A stretch of DNA of 29,045 nucleotides from JBHPGW01 sp042569785 (GTDB lineage Bacteria; Planctomycetota; Phycisphaerae; Sedimentisphaerales; Anaerobacaceae): the NCBI GenBank assembly GCA_042569785.1, contig JBHPGW010000033.1:1-29045 (forward strand), written 5' to 3'. The notes beneath the pieces were generated by a model that was not told where the DNA came from, did no database searches, and saw only the letters and a program-made list of their open reading frames with translations. Positions within the stretch are counted from its first letter, which is position 1. The number at the start of each line of letters is the position of its first letter. Of this stretch, positions 6,566 through 15,289 are shown piece by piece. The position numbers were made by a program, and so were the translations under genes.

Positions 6566-8332
6566 TTACAGACTTTTATGGTCCAGGAATCCTTCGAGCT
6601 TGCGAGCCCTCACAGGATGCTGCATCTTCCTTATCGCCTTAGCTTCAACCTGCCGAACACGCTCACGCGTCACCTTAAATATCCTGCCCACCTCTTCAAG
6701 AGTATAAGTGTAGCCGTCACCGATCCCGTATCGCAGCTTGATAATTTCACGCTCACGATAGGAAAGTGTTTTAAGAACCAAATCTATCCTTTCCTTAAGC
6801 ATTTCCTGCGTAGCCGATGCCACCGGCGAATCAATATCGTCATCTTCGATAAAGTCACCGAAATAACTGTCTTCGCTTTCGCCTATGGGCCTGTCAAGAC
6901 TGATCGGATGCTTTGATATCTTCAATACGCGCCGAGTCTCTTCGACACTCATGCTTGCTTTTTCAGCGATCTCTTCAACAGTAGGCTCTCGACCTAACTT
7001 TTGAAGTAAAGTTTTACTCGCCGTCCTAAGCCTGCTCATCGTTTCGATCATATGAACCGGAATTCGGATCGTCCGAGCATGGTCTGCGATCGCACGGGTG
7101 ATCGCCTGGCGAATCCACCATGTAGCGTAAGTGCTGAACTTATAACCTCTGCGGTATTCATACTTATCAACCGCTCGCATCAGACCGGTATTACCTTCCT
7201 GAATTATATCGAGAAAGCTCAAACCACGATTTCGATACTTCTTAGCGATAGAGACCACCAGCCGAAGATTCGCACCGGAAAGTGCTCGCTTGTTATCTTC
7301 ATATCGGGCAAAAACCCTGTCTGTTGTGCGAAGTCTTTTGTCGAGCTGTTTCGGAGTCTCCATCACCAGCTCTTCCAGGCCAGTCAGTTCCTGCTTTACC
7401 GTCTCGATATCTTCTTCGGTAATATCTTCATTCACCCCCTGCGAAATCACCTTCTCCAGTTGATGCATCTTCTTGCAAATACCGCGAAGCTTATTCATCA
7501 TCGGCTGAATCCGACTTGTCCTGAGACTGAGTTCCTCCAGCAGAGTCGCGATCTTACGCCTGTTGCGGTGCATGCACTTCAACGTTTCCTTTTGTTCAGG
7601 TGGGGCCTTAACATTCAACAACTTCTTAAATATGTCGCAATTGATTTGCCTGAGTTTAGCCACCGTAACAAGATTCGAAGGAAGACGTTTCTTGATAACC
7701 GTGCGAATAAGATTTTCTGCTGTACTTATCTTCATCGTACGATCAAAAGAAAGCTCACCGTCATGAACCTGCTGCAGGATATGTACCGCGTTTTGCGCAC
7801 AGTAATCACACTCCAGTATTTTTCGGCGAAACGCCATACGCGACAATTCTATCTTCTTAGCCAGTGATATCTCATCGTTCCTGACCAAAAGAGGTATCTC
7901 ACCCATCTGAGTCAGATACATTCTTATTGGATCATCTACTCGGCGGGCAACTTCCGGACGGACCAATTGCTTTTCAAGAAGCTCGTCGTTTTTAAGGTGC
8001 TCATCTTTAACGTCTTCAAGTTTGGCTTCCTCGAAGTCCATATCCTCATGCTTGGCAACGTCTGCCTTATCGATCAGGTTGATGTCCATCTCGTCCAGAG
8101 TTGCCAAGAGGCTGTCAAGCCTGGGAGGTGTCACACCCTCGGGCAGTTCGTCATTCATCTGCTCGTAAGTCAGATACCCTTTTTCTTTACCCTTTTCAGT
8201 GAGCAAATTTATCTGCTCTTCAGGGTCAACGACATTACCGTCTTTTACTGCAATTGCCGCCTGGCTTGCATCCTCAGATGCCTGCCTGGTCGTATTGTCC
8301 GGCCTAGTCGCCTTGATTCTTCTCTTGACCAC
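6566..8332 (-). CDS. rpoD: RNA polymerase primary sigma factor RpoD (sigma-70)
   Basis: A 588-residue primary sigma factor that directs core RNA polymerase to housekeeping promoters. The start is GTG, with AAGGGG 8 bases upstream. Domains: a region 1.1-like segment (about 40-90, GYLTYEQMNDELPEGV); region 1.2 (133-165, DDPIRMYLTQMGEIPLL); a long charged non-conserved insert (165-340); region 2 (343-425, with GANLRLVVSIAKKYRNRG and the -10 recognition helix YKFSTYATWWIRQAI); region 3 (430-510); and region 4 (520-575, LEEVGRIFKVTRERVRQVE, the -35 binding helix-turn-helix). It lies 39 bases after dnaG and is probably co-transcribed with it. The region 4 and 2.4 sequences fit the TTGACA/TATAAT-like promoters seen elsewhere in the window. 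Confidence 0.97.
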   Translation of the reverse strand: MVKRRIKATRPDNTTRQASEDASQAAIAVKDGNVVDPEEQINLLTEKGKEKGYLTYEQMNDELPEGVTPPRLDSLLATLDEMDINLIDKADVAKHEDMDFEEAKLEDVKDEHLKNDELLEKQLVRPEVARRVDDPIRMYLTQMGEIPLLVRNDEISLAKKIELSRMAFRRKILECDYCAQNAVHILQQVHDGELSFDRTMKISTAENLIRTVIKKRLPSNLVTVAKLRQINCDIFKKLLNVKAPPEQKETLKCMHRNRRKIATLLEELSLRTSRIQPMMNKLRGICKKMHQLEKVISQGVNEDITEEDIETVKQELTGLEELVMETPKQLDKRLRTTDRVFARYEDNKRALSGANLRLVVSIAKKYRNRGLSFLDIIQEGNTGLMRAVDKYEYRRGYKFSTYATWWIRQAITRAIADHARTIRIPVHMIETMSRLRTASKTLLQKLGREPTVEEIAEKASMSVEETRRVLKISKHPISLDRPIGESEDSYFGDFIEDDDIDSPVASATQEMLKERIDLVLKTLSYREREIIKLRYGIGDGYTYTLEEVGRIFKVTRERVRQVEAKAIRKMQHPVRARKLEGFLDHKSL

Positions 8333-8371
8333 GATCTATACCCCTTAAATTATCTATTCTTGCCTGTAATA

Positions 8372-10162
8372 TTAAATCATTCCTATGTTATGAGGATTAT
8401 CTTTGCGAATATTTTTACTCAAACTTTCGAGAAACTGCTTTTGATCTTTTATCGCAGGGCCATTGATGTTCTTTCCCCACCCGCGCAAGCGTTTCATCAC
8501 TTCCAAAGCTCCTGTCAAACGTAACTGGAAATTACCTTTTTCTTCCCCTGCCTCAGCCAACTCCACAATACATCGGCCAAGTTCGACCGACTCTGTTCTG
8601 GCAAGGATCGCTGCCAAATTTGTGTCGGCTCCGCTATCAAGAACCTCAAAGACAAGCTTCGCCGATTGAGCCAGTATAGGCACGTCAAAATCATCAACTT
8701 TAATATTCGATTTTACGATACCAAACAGATTTGGTTCGTTCAGCAGCACTTCGAGTATCTCACGCTGAGCCGTCCAGTTAAGTCCGCCGGCCTGGTCAAG
8801 ACTGCGAACTTGCTGATCCTTAACGTTATAACTGGCGGTCCTGGCCGATCTCGATACGCGTTTATTCAATTCCGAGTTGATCTCTTTGCTGTCGAGACCA
8901 ATGATCCTCGAAAGCCTGTTCACGATCAAGCCCCTTTCGATAGCCGAAAGATTACCGCCAGCCAGACTCGTCGCGATCGTCTGCAAAAATTCTTCGATAG
9001 CCGCCTTTTTGCCGGCCAGACTATCCTGAGCCTCAAAGCTCTCAGCCAGACGAGCCCATTTAAATTCAAATACATCCGTCGCGTTGTGGACCAGCTTTTC
9101 AAAGCTCTCCTTACCCGATGCCAGAAGAAAATCACAAGGGTCTTTGCCCTGGGCAATCGAGGCGACTTTTATATCAATACGCTGAGCGAGACAAACATCA
9201 AGCGCCCGATTCGCCGCTTCCACACCTGCCACGTCGCTATCAAAAACCAATACCACTTTCTTTGCGTACCTTCTCAATATACGCGCATGGCCCGCCGTAA
9301 AGCTCGTCCCTAAAGTCGCAACCACATTTTTGCACCCGAACTGATGCGCCATAATAACATCGGTATAACCTTCCACAACAACCGCTACTTCCGTCGAGAC
9401 GATCTCGTGCCTGCTCTGCTCAAGACCATACACACAGTTACTCTTATCGAACAAAACCGTCGCCGGCGAATTTATATACTTGGCCCCCGACCCATCAAGC
9501 GTACGTCCGCCGAATCCTATTACCCTGCCGGTCACATCGGTAATAGTAAACATCAGCCGATTTTCAAATTTATCCCTAAACCCGGAGGCTAACCCCGCAT
9601 CCGAGAGCAGCTTCTTGTCGATCTTATTGCCAGCCGTACTGATAAGATCATTACCAGAAACCGCAAGCCCGATTCGCCATTGCTTCATACTCTCAGCATT
9701 TATTTCTCTTTCTGTCAGATAGTCCCTGCCAACCTCGCCTTTTTGTTCGTCGGCCAGATTCTTTTGAAAATATTTCGCCGCCCACTCATTGACCCTGGCC
9801 AGCATATTCGGATCAACATCCGAAACATTCTTTTTACTTTGTGCTCTCGCCCTTTTTTCCAGCTTGATACCCGCACGGTCAGCCAGCCTCTCTACCGCCT
9901 GGGGAAATGTCAAATTCTCACGCAGTTGAATAAATTTGAAAACGTCACCACCTGCCCCGCACGCGAAACACTTGAATATCTGCTTGACATTACTGACGTA
10001 CATACTCGGACGATTGTCCTGATGAAATGGACACAACCCCACCATCTCTTTGCCCTTCTTCGACAGGCTCACATGCTCAGCTATCACATCCGCAATATCC
10101 GTAGCCTGCTGAACGCGAAACACTTCCGAATTATCAAACATCCCTGCCATAGTACGAATCAA
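8372..10162 (-). CDS. dnaG: DNA primase DnaG
   Basis: Synthesises RNA primers at the replication fork. An N-terminal zinc-binding domain has Cys44, His47, Cys65 and Cys68 (CPFH, CFAC). The RNA polymerase core follows, with NRLMF and VIGFGGR near 201-220. The TOPRIM centre has EGYTD (264-268) and the metal-binding DSD (308-310). A C-terminal helicase-interaction region ends near residue 596, a normal family length. The start is uncertain. The TTG at 10162 is 4 bases from AAAGGA. An in-frame ATG four codons later (10150) gives MAGMFDN, similar to the MAG start of E. coli DnaG, but its spacing is longer (16 bases). The gene is first in a dnaG-rpoD operon; rpsU, the usual third partner in many bacteria, is absent. 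Confidence 0.96.
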   Translation of the reverse strand: MIRTMAGMFDNSEVFRVQQATDIADVIAEHVSLSKKGKEMVGLCPFHQDNRPSMYVSNVKQIFKCFACGAGGDVFKFIQLRENLTFPQAVERLADRAGIKLEKRARAQSKKNVSDVDPNMLARVNEWAAKYFQKNLADEQKGEVGRDYLTEREINAESMKQWRIGLAVSGNDLISTAGNKIDKKLLSDAGLASGFRDKFENRLMFTITDVTGRVIGFGGRTLDGSGAKYINSPATVLFDKSNCVYGLEQSRHEIVSTEVAVVVEGYTDVIMAHQFGCKNVVATLGTSFTAGHARILRRYAKKVVLVFDSDVAGVEAANRALDVCLAQRIDIKVASIAQGKDPCDFLLASGKESFEKLVHNATDVFEFKWARLAESFEAQDSLAGKKAAIEEFLQTIATSLAGGNLSAIERGLIVNRLSRIIGLDSKEINSELNKRVSRSARTASYNVKDQQVRSLDQAGGLNWTAQREILEVLLNEPNLFGIVKSNIKVDDFDVPILAQSAKLVFEVLDSGADTNLAAILARTESVELGRCIVELAEAGEEKGNFQLRLTGALEVMKRLRGWGKNINGPAIKDQKQFLESLSKNIRKDNPHNIGMI

Positions 10163-10274
10163 ATAGTCCTTTGAATTATAGGCATAGAATACTACGCCCC
10201 GAGTATTGTATAAATTTAGTCAAAGCAAAAGGCCAAACCCCACGCCTTCAGACAAACAAGGTATGACTACTTAA

Positions 10275-10302
10275 AGTATAGCCCAATTTTCAAAAAAGTC
10301 AA
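10275..10302 (-). promoter_or_regulatory. Sigma-70 promoter for dnaG-rpoD
   Basis: On the minus strand, TTGACT (10297-10302), a 16-base spacer and TATACT (10275-10280), about 110 bases upstream of the dnaG start. The same hexamers and spacer recur upstream of the phosphoesterase gene at 21472-21499. Confidence 0.6.
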
Positions 10303-10378
10303 GTCAACCCCCAAAACAGCCTTTTTAATGCTGCTAAACCCTACATCACACTACTTTGGACACCTGGCCGAATAGGAC

Positions 10379-10489
10379 TCAAAAAGCGCCGGCATGACGA
10401 GTCAGTTCCGGATTACCAGCCGCATGGATCAGCTCCGCTTCGGTCGAACCCTTCGGCTCAGACGAAGCCTCAATTGGCTTACTATCCAT
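10379..10489 (-). CDS. Small ORF (36 aa) at the end of the secreted-protein cluster
   Basis: ATG at 10489 is preceded by GGGAGGTG with a 5-base spacer, one of the strongest ribosome binding sites in the window. It begins 25 bases after the stop of the preceding exported protein. The 36-residue peptide is hydrophilic, starts MDSKPIEASSEPKG, ends NPELTRHAGAF, and has no signal or membrane segment. I recognise no family. It may be a real small protein or the remaining piece of a deleted gene. The rest of 10163-10514 holds the dnaG promoter and no other gene. Confidence 0.5.
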   Translation of the reverse strand: MDSKPIEASSEPKGSTEAELIHAAGNPELTRHAGAF

Positions 10490-10514
10490 AAGAACACCTC
10501 CCATAAAATTGGGA

Positions 10515-12311
10515 TTAGTAGAAATAAGGTTCGACCTCGATGAAGTTCACCATTAACTCCTGATCGCCTTGGCCGGCCTTATCGCTGATCGTAATCTGAG
10601 CCTGCTCACTTCTCGCTTTAAAAACCTGGTAATGATAGTTGAAATATTTATATCTTTTGGCCTGACGTTCTTCGTTGCTGAGCCAATGCCTGCCCCACCT
10701 GTTGCTGAACTGATGCACGAAACTGCGATCGGCTACTGGCTCAACCCCATCAATTTTCAAACTTGCCTTGTGCCATTTCTGTGTGGTGAAATTCAACAGG
10801 TCGCTCGTGATCATCTTAACCGAATAATAGCGTCCCGGCTCAAGATTGCGAATTCTTTGCGTAACCTTATTAGCACCAGCCGGACTGCGTTTCATCCAAA
10901 GATAATTATCCCCATTTATAAATTTGGCATAGCGACCCTGCAGATATCCCAATCCCTTCTTCGTCTTTGCTGCTATACTGCCCGGTTCTGCCTCTTCTAT
11001 CTCCCAGCCGGTAAGACCATCATCAAAATCGGGGTTGTCAATATGACCGAGAATATACGGGTCATTTGAAAAACGCTCCTTTTTACCTTCGATGCAATAG
11101 TGTCGGCAAAGCTTGAAATAGAACCGAAGATATTCCTCGTCGGCATACTTCGAGAGATAGGGAAAGATTCCATAAGTCCCCATCAAATTCGGATCGTTGG
11201 CAATGGTCCACATCTGCATATCCAAATGAGTTTTGTTACTGACTGACGGATCGGTATTAAATGTGCCCTCAGGCAGTGTCATCAACCCAAGAGCAAAAAT
11301 GACTTGTCTGTTCGCTCCGGGAACAACTTCAGAAAGACCATCCACATAACCTGCCAGAGATTTGCGGATATATTCCCAGTCCTCTTGTTCGGTGGGCTGC
11401 TCTCTAAGGTACTGTTCTGTTGCGAACATATTTCCCAACTCAACCGATTTTCTGATAAGAGGAATAAAGCCTTTATAACCACCCGCACAATATGGATAAA
11501 ACGCTTTGCCCTCAAATCGCTTATCCTTAGCAAACATCTCCATCGCTTTGAACCATTTCGGATAATTTTTCATTTTGGGCCTGGATTCATTGTAGAATTC
11601 ATCTACAATAATCCCGTCCATATCCGGATTCGCCATGCCGGGACGGCTGCTCCAGTAATCGAACGCCTCCTGCGCTGTCATATTAGGATCATGCAACCCC
11701 GGTATCTCACACTCGGTCAGCCATCTGCGACCCTTCGCCTTCCACTGCTTTAATGGCTTTATATTATAGTAGTGAAAAGCAAATCGATCCTCCACAGGCT
11801 TAGGGTGTATTTCATTGCCAATAATAGTGGTGGTATTCGCCAGTATCCCATTCTCTTCGAGCCATTCCCATGTATACTTTGGAAACTCACCTATCAAAGG
11901 CTGCGACTCGAAATTCGAGTAAAAAAGTTCCGGGATCGCCCGCACGATCAATTTTCGCAGCCGTGACTTTCCAAAGCTCTGCACCTTAATATCATATTGT
12001 CCCGCAGGCAAATAATGCATCGCTTCCTGAACTGCCGCCTGGCCGGCCCGATGAATGTTAAAGACCGAATGAGACGGCGCCGAAGGTACGGAAACAACAA
12101 CGTCACCATCTTGAACATCAGCGGTACTGGAAACAAAAACCCACCCGTCACGAGGATTGGTAAAAGCGTAAAGTTCCTTATCGCCGGAAACATTCAAGAG
12201 TTCGGAAACAAGGTTATTCAAAACCTTAACTTTTGCCGGCTTTCTCATAGCCGCACTACTACTGTTAAGCAATACCGCCAAGACAAATAAAATTGTGACT
12301 ATTCGTTTCAT
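10515..12311 (-). CDS. Exported TIM-barrel-like protein with C-terminal carbohydrate-binding-like domain
   Basis: A 598-residue protein; AAGGAG precedes the ATG at 12311. A signal peptide (MKRIVTILFVLAVLLNSSSA) is followed by a beta-rich domain (about 25-125). A central region (about 125-430) has alternating strands and helices suggestive of a TIM barrel. It carries GIIVDEF with Asp237-Glu238 and, 61 residues later, Glu299 in MFATEQYL. Both spots correspond in pattern to Asp-Glu and Glu in the three other exported proteins of the cluster, although overall similarity to them is low. The last ~150 residues (from DNPDFDDGLTGWEIEEA) look like a jelly-roll carbohydrate-binding module with PGRYYSVKMI. 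Probably a secreted glycosidase-like enzyme; no known GH family was recognised. It lies 33 bases after the transporter gene. Confidence 0.7.
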   Translation of the reverse strand: MKRIVTILFVLAVLLNSSSAAMRKPAKVKVLNNLVSELLNVSGDKELYAFTNPRDGWVFVSSTADVQDGDVVVSVPSAPSHSVFNIHRAGQAAVQEAMHYLPAGQYDIKVQSFGKSRLRKLIVRAIPELFYSNFESQPLIGEFPKYTWEWLEENGILANTTTIIGNEIHPKPVEDRFAFHYYNIKPLKQWKAKGRRWLTECEIPGLHDPNMTAQEAFDYWSSRPGMANPDMDGIIVDEFYNESRPKMKNYPKWFKAMEMFAKDKRFEGKAFYPYCAGGYKGFIPLIRKSVELGNMFATEQYLREQPTEQEDWEYIRKSLAGYVDGLSEVVPGANRQVIFALGLMTLPEGTFNTDPSVSNKTHLDMQMWTIANDPNLMGTYGIFPYLSKYADEEYLRFYFKLCRHYCIEGKKERFSNDPYILGHIDNPDFDDGLTGWEIEEAEPGSIAAKTKKGLGYLQGRYAKFINGDNYLWMKRSPAGANKVTQRIRNLEPGRYYSVKMITSDLLNFTTQKWHKASLKIDGVEPVADRSFVHQFSNRWGRHWLSNEERQAKRYKYFNYHYQVFKARSEQAQITISDKAGQGDQELMVNFIEVEPYFY

Positions 12312-12344
12312 TTTTAATTCTCCTTTCTAAAGCCAACACATATT

Positions 12345-13532
12345 TTAGCTTTCTACTGACTCGTGTTTTGTCTTTCGATTGGCCAGCAACATTATTACAA
12401 ACAAGAATATACTACTTCCGGTCAAAACCGGAAAGAAAAATTCCCATCCTAAATACTTTATGATATACGAACTGACCCAGGGCCCGACTGCCGCTCCTAA
12501 TGCCCCTGCCCCGATAACGCTGGCCGTAAACCGCGACGATTTGCGGAAATGCTGAGCGATACAGACTATTACCGGCCAGACAGGCCCGGCAGCAACACCA
12601 GCTAAAAAAACCGCAAATGTCGCCCAGGCAGAACTCAACTGAAAGCTCAATACAAAATTCCCGACTACCATCCCTGCGATACCTGTTATAGCGGCCGGCC
12701 ACAGTGTAAGCTTGCTCGGAACTAACAGCATTAATCCCCTGCCCAGTCCGACACCAAGCCAATACATACCGAGCCGCCACGCTGCCGAATCCCTGGTCAA
12801 TTCAAGATGCTTTTCAAAATAAGCCGTCACCCACGCAACTATCGAACACTCAACAACCACATAAACAAATAAACAACCTGCCAACATCAAAAACACTTTG
12901 TCTTTGTGCAGCGATATCTTCAATTCCGATTTGGCCGACTCAACATCATGCCCCGAAGCTGACAACTTGCCCCTGGTAAAGTAGGTGAAGAACAACCCGA
13001 CCAGGATGATAAATCCGCCGAACAAAAGGAATATGACATTCCAGGACACCGACAACTTTAACAATACAGATACCATATAAGGTGCCGACACCGCACCGGC
13101 ACAAAAAAACACCTGGCAAATGTTAAGCATTTTACTCGAATCACTTCTGCCGAACTTTGTGACCATGATCGAGCCAAAACCGTCGACCAAACCTCCCGCA
13201 GCACCCAGCGGTATCACCCACAACGCAAACCACCAGATACCTGGCAGCAAACCACCGATTGCCACCATGGCCCCTGTTCCAAAGATACCTATAAAAACCA
13301 GACTGCGATCCGAAAGCCCAAAATATTCCGCCGCCTTACCCCCAAACCAGCAGGCTATCGCAAAACACAAAAACTGCAGCATAAAGATATACCCGAAGTT
13401 CACATAATCGGTGCCGATTGTCTCCGCTATCGTCGTCGCCAGGGGCGGTATCGTATTACCCGAAACCGCAAACGCCGTCAGCGTCAAAAGCACCGCAACC
13501 AATGCCAGCTTGGAATTTTCTTTACTTGCCAT
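12345..13532 (-). CDS. MFS transporter, fucose/glucose permease-like
   Basis: ATG at 13532 (MASKENSKLALV) follows GAGG by 9 bases and is preferred over the upstream in-frame TTG at 13547. The 395-residue product shows about 12 hydrophobic helices in two halves, with a cytoplasmic loop around residues 195-215 (RGKLSASGHDVESAKSE). Helix 4-5 features such as GAAGGLVDGFGSIMV and the N-terminal GNTIPPL resemble the FHS (FucP/GlcP) sugar-proton symporters. Substrate unknown. It sits between secreted glycosidase-like proteins, so import of a released mono- or oligosaccharide is the obvious inference. Its ribosome binding site lies directly after the T tract of a terminator-like hairpin. Confidence 0.8.
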   Translation of the reverse strand: MASKENSKLALVAVLLTLTAFAVSGNTIPPLATTIAETIGTDYVNFGYIFMLQFLCFAIACWFGGKAAEYFGLSDRSLVFIGIFGTGAMVAIGGLLPGIWWFALWVIPLGAAGGLVDGFGSIMVTKFGRSDSSKMLNICQVFFCAGAVSAPYMVSVLLKLSVSWNVIFLLFGGFIILVGLFFTYFTRGKLSASGHDVESAKSELKISLHKDKVFLMLAGCLFVYVVVECSIVAWVTAYFEKHLELTRDSAAWRLGMYWLGVGLGRGLMLLVPSKLTLWPAAITGIAGMVVGNFVLSFQLSSAWATFAVFLAGVAAGPVWPVIVCIAQHFRKSSRFTASVIGAGALGAAVGPWVSSYIIKYLGWEFFFPVLTGSSIFLFVIMLLANRKTKHESVES

Positions 13533-13545
13533 AGGACCAAACCTC

Positions 13546-13576
13546 AAAAAAACCCCCAGGTTATAGGCCCAGGGGT
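13546..13576 (-). terminator. Terminator-like hairpin within the cluster, before the MFS gene
   Basis: On the minus strand, ACCCCTGGG pairs with CCTGGGGGT (two wobble pairs) around a 7-base loop, followed by seven T residues that run into the GAGG of the MFS gene. It lies 30 bases after the 42-residue ORF. It could end the upstream transcript or attenuate reading into the transporter. Confidence 0.65.
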
Positions 13577-13606
13577 CGAATACTTCTGTCTATAAACTCG
13601 GGGGCC

Positions 13607-13735
13607 TTAACCCAACTCCACCGCCTGACCACTCTTAGCCGACTCATAACAAGCCGCAAGAACTTTCTGACTGACCAGACCAAGCTCAGCACTGTTAGAA
13701 GGCTTTCGCCCGTCAATTGCTAACTTATCTGACAT
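13607..13735 (-). CDS. Small ORF (42 aa), chimera of DegT-like start and Gfo/Idh/MocA-like end
   Basis: ATG at 13735 has AAAAGGA 7 bases upstream. The N-terminus MSDKLAIDGRKP resembles the opening of DegT/DnrJ/EryC1 sugar aminotransferases. The remainder, GLVSQKVLAACYESAKSG then QAVELG, resembles the last helix and tail of Gfo/Idh/MocA family oxidoreductases. Both resemblances come from memory of family patterns and are short. An internal deletion joining two neighbouring genes in frame would explain it; a genuine small protein is the alternative. It lies 66 bases after the preceding gene and is followed by a terminator-like hairpin. Confidence 0.5.
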   Translation of the reverse strand: MSDKLAIDGRKPSNSAELGLVSQKVLAACYESAKSGQAVELG

Positions 13736-13801
13736 TTCGATTTCCTTTTATCTCTGTTAAAAATTTAGTTCTAAAAAACATCCTCTTACATACACCACAG
13801 A

Positions 13802-15262
13802 TTACGGCACATAGTAAGTTGTAGTTTCCTCATGGTCAAGAATTATGCCATTGACTATCGGGCCAAGTTCTACGCGGAGTTTGTGACCCCCGCTTCCGGG
13901 CTTCCACCCTGCTTTAACACGCAGCTGATTTTCCAGTATATTGTTGCCAGCCGGCACCTTAGGAACCATTACCGATTCCAGCAGTTCACCGTCAGCGTAG
14001 AAATTTACTGCCACAGCCCCGGAATCCATTGCCCCGATATTGTTAACCGCCGCCGTAACCTGGTAACTGCCGTCATCCTGCTTGTTAACCCAAAGATTAC
14101 CAGGCCTAACAGTAACTACCGGCATAAGGAAATAATCATGCACCACCCTGTCAACAAACTGATCGTTTGCCACATTACCTGTACTGTGATAGAAACCAAT
14201 CCCCCTCATTTCAGGCCACCTGCGACGAAGATGACGAACTATCGACTCCATTTTCCCACGATCAAACGTACCGGCCGCATCAGGATAATCTTCAGCATTA
14301 TGATTAGTCAAATCCACCGAAGCGATTACCTGTGTACCCTTACCGGTAGGCCCTAACAGATCCACCTGCCACGCGGGAACCATCTTAATATCATATTGGT
14401 TGTAAATATTCTCATTGCTTATTTTCTTTGGGCACCAGTAAAACGCGTAATTCTCCAGGATCACCAGATCGCAACTGCCCCGATATGCCGCCATCTGCTC
14501 GGGATATGTTGCCCCGCAGTGCCAAACAGCCATATACTTATCCGGATTCTTCTCACGGAAAAGCTTCATGCCGTCGGCAAACGTGTCAAATTTAACAAAC
14601 ATATCCGGCGTAGGATAACCGCCGCACTCATCGACAAAAACCCCGGGAAATTCATCTAAATCTTTGCTAAGCATTTTGCTTACTTTTTTCGCATCCCACT
14701 TACCTGTCAAATTTGTACCAAGTTTAAAAGCAAGAGACTTAACACCTCTTTCACTCCAGCGTTCAACGTTTTCTCTTTCTGAACTCATCCAGATCGTAGG
14801 CCACCGAAGATACTTTGCCGAAGTATACCATGGAAAATGAGGCTGACGACCGTCAACAACCACCGGCAGCTCAATAGTACCAGCGTTATTGCCCTCATCG
14901 TTCTCAGCGATTTCATTATTCGGATCAACCGTCGCAGTGATAAAGTATTGACCGTTACCCAAAGTCTTCCAGTCAATAGAACCAGTCGCCGTATTGCCCC
15001 CCTTATCAAGCTCAAGCACTATCAATTCATTGATAACCTCACCGCCAGGCGCAGCGATACCGACATTAGCTTTAATATCACCATTAACCTTACCCTCGAT
15101 CACCGCCCGAACAGTAATTTTAACACTGCTGTTCTCAGCCGGGAACAAGGGATCAGTAAACAACCCGCCGGTACTGTAATGCTCGGTACTAATACTAACA
15201 TCAGCCCCGTAAGCACTGCCTATAAGCACAAGCACCGCAATAATCCCAATAACACGTTTCAT
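13802..15262 (-). CDS. Exported CARDB / TIM-barrel-like / CARDB protein, copy A
   Basis: ATG at 15262 (MKRVIGII) is chosen because AAAGGA lies 8 bases upstream; the frame is open to 15289. The 486-residue protein has a signal peptide (1-19, ending SAYG). An N-terminal CARDB/Ig-like domain (about 20-137) includes DPNNEIAENDEGNN and ends VVVDG. A central barrel-like region (140-380) follows. The last part is a second CARDB-like domain (380-486, VTAAVNNIGAMDSGAVAV). Conserved acids are Asp211-Glu212 in GVFVDECGGY and Glu270 in DLVILENY; WHCG and the REGION WPEMRGIGFYHSTG are shared with copy B. The likely role is action on an extracellular or periplasmic carbohydrate, but no named GH family was recognised. 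It follows copy B after 27 bases. Confidence 0.75.
   Translation of the reverse strand: MKRVIGIIAVLVLIGSAYGADVSISTEHYSTGGLFTDPLFPAENSSVKITVRAVIEGKVNGDIKANVGIAAPGGEVINELIVLELDKGGNTATGSIDWKTLGNGQYFITATVDPNNEIAENDEGNNAGTIELPVVVDGRQPHFPWYTSAKYLRWPTIWMSSERENVERWSERGVKSLAFKLGTNLTGKWDAKKVSKMLSKDLDEFPGVFVDECGGYPTPDMFVKFDTFADGMKLFREKNPDKYMAVWHCGATYPEQMAAYRGSCDLVILENYAFYWCPKKISNENIYNQYDIKMVPAWQVDLLGPTGKGTQVIASVDLTNHNAEDYPDAAGTFDRGKMESIVRHLRRRWPEMRGIGFYHSTGNVANDQFVDRVVHDYFLMPVVTVRPGNLWVNKQDDGSYQVTAAVNNIGAMDSGAVAVNFYADGELLESVMVPKVPAGNNILENQLRVKAGWKPGSGGHKLRVELGPIVNGIILDHEETTTYYVP
14085..14219. repeat. 135-bp segment identical to 15573-15707
   Basis: Every base matches between copies A and B over this stretch, including third codon positions. 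The segment runs from the end of the barrel region (PEMRGIGFYHSTG) into the C-terminal CARDB domain. Confidence 0.9.
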
Positions 15263-15289
15263 AATTCCAATCCTTTCAATAAGAATCAA

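Noticed and set aside
7052..7867. Long plus-strand frame opposite rpoD
   Set aside because: It is antisense to strongly conserved rpoD codons, has no ribosome binding site, and its translation is rich in His/Leu/Arg without any recognisable domain. Similar shadows opposite dnaG (8666-9313) and the exported proteins were rejected for the same reason.
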